Shown: positions 57,256 through 64,000 of the stretch, piece after piece
How positions within the stretch are numbered: position 1 is the first letter of the stretch
How the letters are laid out: each line of letters begins with the position of its first letter
Assembly (NCBI GenBank): GCA_037893225.1
Contig: JAZGUH010000141.1
Coordinates: 806,001-870,000, forward strand
Direction: 5' to 3'
DNA: 64,000 nt
DNA from: Hippasteria phrygiana
Taxonomy: Eukaryota > Echinodermata > Asteroidea > Valvatida > Goniasteridae
Notes under the pieces: generated by a model
What the model saw: only the letters and a program-made list of their open reading frames with translations
What the model was told of the DNA's origin: nothing
Databases searched by the model: none
Position numbers and translations under genes: made by a program

Positions 57256-57471
57256 ATGGCGGCCGAGTTTCCCGAACTGCCGCGGTTTGTTCTCCTAACA
57301 GACGACGAAATATTGGAACTCGTAGGCGATGCTGACGCTCCAAATACAAAGAGACAAATCAAATATGCAGTGAAACGATTAGATGAATTTGCACGACACG
57401 CAGGAACAACAATTGAAGCTTTAACTGATTCGAAACTCGACAATTTTTGTCGCGGTTTTATGCGAGACTGA
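57256..57471 (+). pseudogene. N-terminal domain of a KIAA1958/Crypton-like protein, copy 2 (fragment)
   Basis: From ATG 57256 (MAAEFPELPRFVLLTDDEI), 71 codons to TGA 57471; the open frame extends upstream to 57220. The pattern (DDEI..LV, DADAPNTKRQIKYAVKRLDEF, LDNFCRGFM) resembles the helical N-terminal domain that precedes the tyrosine-recombinase-derived domain in KIAA1958-like and other Crypton-derived proteins; there it would bind DNA. The recombinase part is absent here. GAG AAG|GTAAAC after the stop looks like a splice donor, so the stop may mark decay inside a first exon. The mirrored copy at 11 kb confirms a dispersed element. Assigned by eye; moderate certainty. Confidence 0.5.
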
Positions 57472-57557
57472 GAAGGTAAACGGCACGTTGTAACGTTACA
57501 CCAAGAAATCCATGCATGCAATCTGTCGGATTTATTCAGGCGTTGTATAAAACAAAT

Positions 57558-57712
57558 AATGAATGTTTTACATTCGTGCAATGGTAAGAATAATTTCATG
57601 AGGTGACAGATGGAATGTCCCATTCCACTCGGCTTCGCCTCGTGGAATGGAACATTCAATCTGTCACCTCATGAAATTATTTTTACCACTGCGCACTCAT
57701 AAACATTCATTA
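57558..57712. repeat. Inverted repeat with ~75-bp arms
   Basis: AATGAATGTTTTACATTCGT... and TTTCATGAGGTGACAGATGG...CCATTCCACTCGGC are mirrored around TTC at about 57634. Probably a MITE or the end of the upstream element. Confidence 0.8.
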
Positions 57713-57885
57713 TTTGTATAGTATTGTATGTATAATGATTGTACTTGTGTGTATTCATTTGTAATTGTATTGTATGCAGGGCCCCAATGGAAACCAGTTT
57801 TAAACTGTTTGGGCATACCCTGGGTAAAGAAATCTAACAAATATATAAATAAATAAACAAACAAACAAACAAACAAACAACGCAT
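57713..57885 (+). mobile_element. 3' tail of a non-LTR retrotransposon
   Basis: GCAGGGCCCCAATGGAAACC, then GGGCATACCCTGGGTAAAGA and an AAAT/AAAC simple-repeat tail (57840-57880). This layout is common at CR1/L2-type LINE 3' ends in deuterostomes (recalled, not searched). Confidence 0.6.
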
Positions 57886-58163
57886 GTGCACAATGACATT
57901 TTATCCCAAATGACCCGCGTGACCTAACGCGCACGTGTGAACGCATTGCGATGGTCGCACAACGCGCACGTGTTCGCGTTCGCGTTCGCGTAACATGGCG
58001 TCGACATTACATCGGCAATTTTGTCCCAAACAACCTTTGACCTTTGAAATACCGAACTGGCTTATTTAACACGTGCGCGTTGTGCGACCACCTTTGCGTT
58101 CACACGCGGGTCCTTCGGGATAAAATGTCATTGTGCACATGCGCAGTTGAAATACCGAACTGG
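57886..58163. mobile_element. ATAAGCC-type MITEs, copies 2 and 3 (overlapping or nested)
   Basis: 57886-58066 is an inverted copy ending ATACCGAACTGGCTTAT. It runs directly into a second, 5'-truncated copy (58067-58163) ending ATACCGAACTGGATTATT. Both carry TTGTGCGACCACC or its complement and GGGATAAAATGTCATTGTGC. Confidence 0.8.
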
Positions 58164-58442
58164 ATTATTTATTAATTTCTCAAACTAGCTCGGCTTAGAC
58201 TTTGGCTTCCCGTAATTTTATGTCCCCGGATTTGGCAAGATCTTGGTCACTGTTTTTGCTACATGAACATCAACTTCTTATGTGTTAATCCAGAGCAAGA
58301 GCATATTCATTTATTTACGTATTCAAGGCTTCAGATCGGCAATGGGGCTGGGGAATAGTTGGAGACGAAGCCGAAGCACAAGCCGAAAACAGTTTGAGAA
58401 ATGCCCTAAATACGGCCTCATCGGCTGTATTGCGGTTGCGTA
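58164..58442. other. No recognised gene
   Basis: Spacer between MITE copies; GGAGACGAAGCCGAAGCACA resembles 47990-48020, a hint of another low-copy repeat. Confidence 0.4.
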
Positions 58443-58628
58443 TAAAGCCAGTTCGGTATCTCGATGAAGTAGTCCAGGTCAAAGGTTTATTCGGGATAAA
58501 ATTGCTGACGTAATGTCACGCGATGTTATGCGAACGCCCATTCTGGTTGAATTTAACACGTCCACGTTGTGCGACCACCTTGCGCGTTCATACGCGCGCG
58601 TTAGTTATCCCGAATGACCAGGGACCCA
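58443..58628. mobile_element. ATAAGCC-type MITE, copy 4 (truncated right end)
   Basis: Starts AAAGCCAGTTCGGTATCTCG and contains CGGGATAAAATTGCTGACGT, TTGTGCGACCACC and CGCGCGTTAG as in copy 1. The right terminal repeat is missing. Confidence 0.8.
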
Positions 58629-59205
58629 TGTCATTTAGGAACGGGACACACCTAATTTCTACGTCACTTTACATCAGTCTTTCTGCGTGGGACATAAAAA
58701 ATCAAATAGAGTGAACGGTGTATAAGGTAAATGTTTCTTTCCCTCAAAAATTGTTTTCGTCAATAATTCGTTAGTAGTGGGAAATCCATAATGTTGAAAT
58801 TTTAGGTCAGAGCACGGACGTAGCAGCTTTAAATGACAACGCTCAGACTGTTCTTGTTTGAACCCTTCATATTGCGTGGGCAAAAAAGCGAAGGCTTGTA
58901 TATATGTTTACAATCCACAGAGTCCAAAATGACGCGATCCCTTAAAATTAATATCCATGGACTCGAAATCATTGAGAGTTTTTTTAACACACCAGAGTAC
59001 CTTTTAGAAGGAAACACAAACGTGATCTAAGTGCCTGTTTTCGTTGGAAAATCAAAACATTGAAGTTACAACCTAGAAGTGCAACAAAAGAGGTGGAAAT
59101 TCATAGTAACATGGAAAGAAAGCCGTGTACATCATCAAAATCATATTACATGACTATTAGATAATCGTCCTGGGCCGTGAACTTTGGAGAGATATACCGT
59201 ACCCT
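58629..59205. other. No recognised gene
   Basis: AT-rich, short frames only. Confidence 0.45.
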
Positions 59206-59211
59206 GTGGAG

Positions 59212-59365
59212 ACATGAAAACAATAGAGACAAAGGGACTGAATAGGTCTCCACAGGGCAATTCTATGGGTTAGGTTGTCTCCACAAGGAATTTTGTGTAC
59301 AAAGTCTATGGGGGTTTGCTTAAGTACAGGGACAAAGGGGAGAACAATGCCATGTCTCCACAGGG
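59212..59365. repeat. Short inverted-repeat segment, 15-bp perfect ends
   Basis: CCCTGTGGAGACATG at the left, the exact complement at the right, and two more GTCTCCACA(A/G)GG motifs inside (59250, 59278). Confidence 0.7.
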
Positions 59366-61063
59366 ATGCAAAAACGCGGATGTTGGTATCCAAACAGTGT
59401 AACTTTCTATTTGCGCACAAACAAATTTCCGGGTAGCATTTTATGCAAATATTATAAATTTGCAGATTGTTAATGGTTAAATTGATCATCTAAATTGAAG
59501 TTCAAAACATGAATATTCAAGATTAACCATTTAATGTAGATGACAGCACATTTTCATTGTCAGACATGATAATAACTACTTGGTCAGTGTTCCTCACCAT
59601 TTTCATTTCTCGGAGATCAACAATTACTTTTGATGTAATAATGCGTAATTTAAAACTACGTGAGCTTTGCCCCAGCCTTCATCGGACGAATCCCGTTGAC
59701 GGCGTAAACGGCTGCGGACCCAAGCAACACTGCCACACATGCGACGCGTAAATGACAGCAATGGAATTCCATACTAATTCACAATGCTGATGTTTTTGTA
59801 TTTAACCCAAATGACTCACCAGTGACCACTATACAGTCTGCACATTTTTAGTTGACACGTTGACGCGGCCATGTACCTACAAAAGGCAAGTTTATTAGTG
59901 CCAGCTCAGTCATAAACCCCACAGTCAACCATTCTTATTGCTTTGAATTAAAGCGAGAGGCAGTCTGGTGTACGTGGGTTGAAACATTAGTAGCTCAATG
60001 GAAATGGTAATCGAGTCCGCAGTAAGGTGAAGCACAGGTACACGACGTTAATGAATTCCGAGAAAATAATCATTGAGCCGTTGGCGAGAATTTGTTATAC
60101 CTTAGTATAGGACAAAGACATATTGCGCTTGGACCAACGTAATTTTTAATACCTGGGAGTATGAATGAAGAGCATTTGAAATTTTCTATCGAGGATTACT
60201 GAAATTTCTGGGAAAATACATTTTAGTGTGTGGTGTATAAAGCAGGCCTGAAAAGTGAGTGAACTGCATTCAATGTACTAAACATATTCGTTTGTTTGTT
60301 TGTTGGGACGTTGGGGTATTGGGGTGTTTATTGGGGTGTTTTAGTTGGTTTCATTTTCATCCGTACTGAAAACTGATACAAAGAAGTAATATATACATTT
60401 AAAGTGCATGCATCAATTATCAGTAGGTAAATAACAAATACAGTTTTGGGACACCCGAAAGGAAGACTAAGCCTTCTGTAAAAAGAACATCTAAGACTGT
60501 TGTCAGTTACATACCGGTAACATTCAATCTTATTTTCCTTTTTCATAATAGAAAGTAAAAGAAATATCACATACTTTTAAATAACATAATTTTAAATGAA
60601 GTGTTTGATCCAGCTCCAGAAAGTTAACATGAACCAAAACCGCCATATGGCCTACTCGATATAAAAACTGTCCTTTTCATAGTTTTTGTTGCACATCCTT
60701 CCTAATAGCATAATCTAAATGGTGATTGCAGTACAAATAGATTAGTTTCCTACACCAATCTGGTAAATTTGTTTACGTTGACGGGAAGCATCAGCAGTAA
60801 GAATTATGACACAATCTCAGGCCGACCCCCAAAACGCCTACTTGAATTACCTCGCCAGCCTCATGTTGGATTTATGAATCTTAAAAAACGGACTGACTAC
60901 TGCTGCTAATTGGTGGCAATATTCCCCAGGGTGGCCGGTTATATGGACACCATTAGCGCTTATCCCAGACACAGGGAAAGTGCCCGGAGTTAATATCAAC
61001 GGGAGCTTTAGTGGCGCTTGCTGACTCTTTATGCGATATATACGCACTGACAGATCAGCGGAC
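59366..61063. other. No recognised gene
   Basis: AT-rich, GTTTGTTTGTTTG run near 60290 followed by a TTGGGGTGTT repeat (60303-60345). No credible frame. Confidence 0.45.
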
Positions 61064-61175
61064 CTAGCGTGGATAGCAAAGGAGCTGATAAAATATCCGG
61101 ATGTAGGCCTAAATGCTTGGCTAGCGTAGATAGCAAAGGTGCTGATGAACTCTCCAGGTGTCAATACTATGATCT
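61064..61175. repeat. 57-bp tandem duplication
   Basis: CTAGCGT(G/A)GATAGCAAAGG at 61064 recurs at 61121, followed in both by GCTGAT(A/G)AA...TCC(G/A)G. Confidence 0.8.
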
Positions 61176-62704
61176 TTTCACTGTGGTATTATTAGGCCTA
61201 TTTTTCAATAAAGTCACTCTGAGTTCATTACTAAACAATCCTTCCCAGGTGAACTTGAAGCTCGCAAGATATAAAGCTGAGGCCAAGGGCAGTGGTGCAA
61301 TTATGAGGAGGGTGCGAGGACCAAATATCGGTATTTCCCAAGTTTTTGGCCATTTTGGTCAAGCTAGTTTTAATGTAAAGCTGTACAAGTGTTCCAGTCG
61401 GAGATGACCGTTCCAGTAAGATTCAGAAATTATTACAGAAAAGAAAGAAGGAAATATGAAAGAGAAACTAAACCCATAATCTTGTAAACGAGGGGATCTA
61501 TACACCGAAACTTGTTTTGTGTTGTCGCATGGGGGCGCTCGACGGGAAAAGTGTCTTTCTGAACGAATTATTGATTTTCGCAATGTATTCCCTACCTTTA
61601 AAAATACGCGCATATGACAAATTTAAATGTCCCACATCATAAAGTAGGCGCAATACGACAACATTCCGCTAGTCTTATAAGAATAAAAATCGTTCCTTTA
61701 ATTTAAAGAACAGAAAAGCGAAAGGATTCAACTCCATATCCATGGTCAAGCAAGCAAGCCAATTTCAGTGGTAAATAACATTTGAAAAAGTTCAGAAAAT
61801 AATTCTTCTTGTGCAGAGATTTATAACGACCACATTTATTCACATTACGGCCTCTGTTAGAAGAGTGAATTACAAAATACAATTTCATTTGTATAGGCCT
61901 ACGTAAACATTAACATTTCCCTTCTGACAACTATGAAGAGTACCTGTCGTGGGCGTTTTTCTCCCTGCACAACCAAGGTATACGCCGTAAGCGCACTCTG
62001 TCTACTTTAGCGGCTAGGCATTTAGACTAGTTCCCGCCGGCCGACCGGTAGCTGGTACGGATTTGCTGTTTCTGATTGGCCCTCGTGCGCGCAAGCGTTG
62101 TAGTAATTTCCTGTTTTTAAAGAGCTTGATAATGTTTTTATTGTCATAAATGGGTTTTCTGGGAACATCGCAATGTATTCTGTGTGACAACCTAATTAGC
62201 ATACACCTGCAGGAATTTCTCCGGGTGTGTTAATATTACCCTCTACCTCTCGCAACATGCGAAGTTAGAATGACAATGGAGGGACAGAGAGCAAGTCTAC
62301 GAAGAATTCTCCAGGTGAAATTAGTCAAGGACCTTTCTAGCGGCAAGCGCTTCATTCCGCACTCATAGCGAGGTTATCGAGAAGTCAATGGAACTTTCAA
62401 TGTTTGTAGGTACACTGTAAAACAAATATCCGTTATTTTACATCAAAAGTGATGGCAGCAGCGTCGCCAGACCTTTTGCCGTTTCTTAATTTTTACATCA
62501 CATGCTGTAGATTATTTTTGAAGATTTGCGTAAAATAATTGGAAACTTCATTTGTAAAATTACTTTAATTCGTCTGTAAAAAAGAAATATGTACTGAGTT
62601 GCCAGAAAGTAGCCTAACTGCAAATTTACAGTAATGAATGAAGTGAAAAACAGCCTTATTGGAAGTAACTTATTACATATTACAATGCACAAGGGAAACT
62701 GACT
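61176..62704. other. No recognised gene
   Basis: AT-rich. A CACTGTAAAACAAATATCCG phrase near 62410 resembles the ends of the CACTGTAAAA MITEs. Confidence 0.45.
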
Positions 62705-62730
62705 AGGTAAATTTGAATACATTTTCAAAG

Positions 62731-62855
62731 TGAACAAAGAAAACTGGCAGGATTTGAACCTGCGACCTCCGGAATACCGTACCGGCGCTCTATCAACTGG
62801 GCTATCTTGCCCTAAGTTGGCAGTCTCCCAAATTGTCAGTATCTTTGTTCGGGTG
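62731..62855 (-). mobile_element. tRNA-derived element with mirrored flanks, copy 2
   Basis: The minus strand reads GGGCAAGATAGCCCAGTTGA (A box), AGAGCGCCGG, then GGAGGTCGCAGGTTCAAATC (B box) with a perfect five-pair T stem (GCAGG/CCTGC). The anticodon loop lacks U33 and the acceptor ends do not pair, so it is a relic. Flanks GAACAAAGAAAACTGGCAG and CTTTGTTC are inverted, as in copy 1 at 42.4 kb. Confidence 0.7.
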
Positions 62856-63721
62856 GGCGCTAGTTCAAATCCATTATGTCTGAGAAAAGTTCAGTAGACC
62901 ACGTTTTCGTGAATTTTTACTAACGATCCAACCAACCAACAACCACACAACCATTCAGCCAAAGATCAGCCAGCGCAATACGTAATTAATAGGCTCCGTT
63001 GAACCGTGCTATAGTATGGAACGCCAAATAACAAAATTATGCTACTGAGTCGCTTATTTTGATGATGTTGTCAATCCATCATGTGATGTTGTAAATACAA
63101 CTTCGGGCGGAATTGAAATCTGTACCTGTTTCACTGCACATTTCTGCTCATCGTGATAATCCACTGAGCTTCAAATCCGTGCAAACTATGTCATGGGGTA
63201 AAGTGAGCTCAGCCTTTGTTAATGGAAAGGGGAACATCCCCGATAAATCATGGACTGAACGACGCCCGCGTGCGATCTCACTGAAATGACAGCCCAGTGT
63301 CCCTTTTTAGTGGTATCTATGCATTGGCGTATTAAACAAAGTGGAATGTACCCCCTACCAGTCGAGGCCTGTCCCCCTCCCTCCCCCTTGAAATCGAAGT
63401 TGTGCTGTAAACAATTAAGTTAATTGTTTTTCACCGTGTTGTGCTCAGCGAGAAAAACACGTAGTGCTACACTTCTGGTGACCCATGCAAATGTGACCGT
63501 TATCGTACGAAAATTAGTCTCTTTTTAAACATTTTTGATTATTTGTATGCATACGAAAGAGCCTCACTTTGATATATCACTCGTTTGATACCTAATGAAT
63601 AGAAGCATTCTTGGTAAAAACTTCCAAAGTTCCTATTTATTTCCAGTGTGTGTATATATATATATATATACATAATTATAGAGTTTAGTCACGTGTAAAG
63701 GTAGTGTACATGATTGGTCAT
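62856..63721. other. No recognised gene
   Basis: AT-rich with a short (TA)n run at 63652-63671. No coding feature. Confidence 0.45.
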
Positions 63722-64000
63722 TGTTGCAATTTTCAGAAATGGGCGAATTTGGGGGTTAGTATTTTATACGAAATATCGTTCCACTGACCTGTTTTTCGCG
63801 TTGTTGGATGGCGAAAAAAAACGAGAGAAAAACGGCGCTCGTTTTCAACCGTCGGGCAGATAATAGCCTTTAGTCAAGGCGTGCGTGGCTACCTGGACAC
63901 GTGACGCGCCCCGAATGCCAGCATGTCTGGGGCGCGCCACTCGTCCGGCCGGGTAGCCACGCGCGCCTTGACTAAAGGCTACAGGGCAGTTTGAAAAACG
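63722..64000 (+). repeat. Dispersed repeat R1, copy E, with nested hairpin (cut by window end)
   Basis: Same start as copies A-C. The inverted arms 63864-63893 and 63952-63981 match those of copy A with one base difference. The rest of the repeat lies outside the window. Confidence 0.85.

Noticed and set aside
62741..62815. A functional tRNA gene on the minus strand
   Set aside because: A and B boxes and a T stem are good, but the anticodon loop lacks U33 and the acceptor stem does not pair; it sits in a repeat with a second copy.

Overview
The window reads as eukaryotic, metazoan DNA: AT-leaning, gene-poor, packed with transposable elements, and with spliceosomal introns (GT...AG with pyrimidine tracts). 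A PNMA-like Ty3/gypsy element, an IS630-type Tc1/mariner transposon with introns, a KIAA1958/Crypton-like domain, CR1/L2-like non-LTR remnants and tRNA-derived SINE pieces together suggest a marine invertebrate, plausibly a deuterostome (echinoderm, hemichordate or amphioxus-like). That placement is inference; no species marker gene is present. No bacterial operon, rRNA, CRISPR array or clearly functional tRNA was found.

Layout. 1-1826: dispersed repeat R1 (also at 16.3, 23.7, 53.9 and 63.8 kb) and a ~230-bp hairpin. 1827-3846: a 2-kb DNA element with TTAA target duplications holding a broken cysteine-rich domain. 4-11 kb: MITEs, a 45-bp perfect palindrome, a degenerate tandem-repeat field, a pentanucleotide satellite and a decayed copy of the KIAA1958/Crypton-like repeat. 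13.6-14.1 kb, minus strand: the only likely host-gene exon, the P-loop exon of an RGK-like small GTPase. 20251-22453: an apparently complete Tc1/mariner transposon with three coding exons. 25.6-27.9 kb: a foldback element with tandem-repeat arms.

29.2-40.9 kb: a Ty3/gypsy retrotransposon with 2,485-bp, almost identical LTRs. The 5' half (LTR, gag, protease, RT, RNase H, start of integrase) lies on the minus strand; the 3' half (rest of integrase, LTR) has been flipped to the plus strand by an inversion with one breakpoint inside integrase. PBS, polypurine tract, a GGGAAAC -1 frameshift heptamer and a 4-bp target duplication (GCAT) are all visible.

41-64 kb: almost entirely repeats. There is a foldback element whose arms are 16-bp minisatellites, further foldbacks and MITEs, a non-LTR reverse transcriptase remnant at 56.1-56.7 kb, a second and better KIAA1958/Crypton-like N-domain at 57.2 kb, nested ATAAGCC-type MITEs, SINE-like tRNA relics, and another R1 copy cut by the window end.

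The genes do not form a pathway. The mobile units form layered insertions, and at least two (the Ty3/gypsy element and the Tc1/mariner element) look recent by their intact frames or matching termini.
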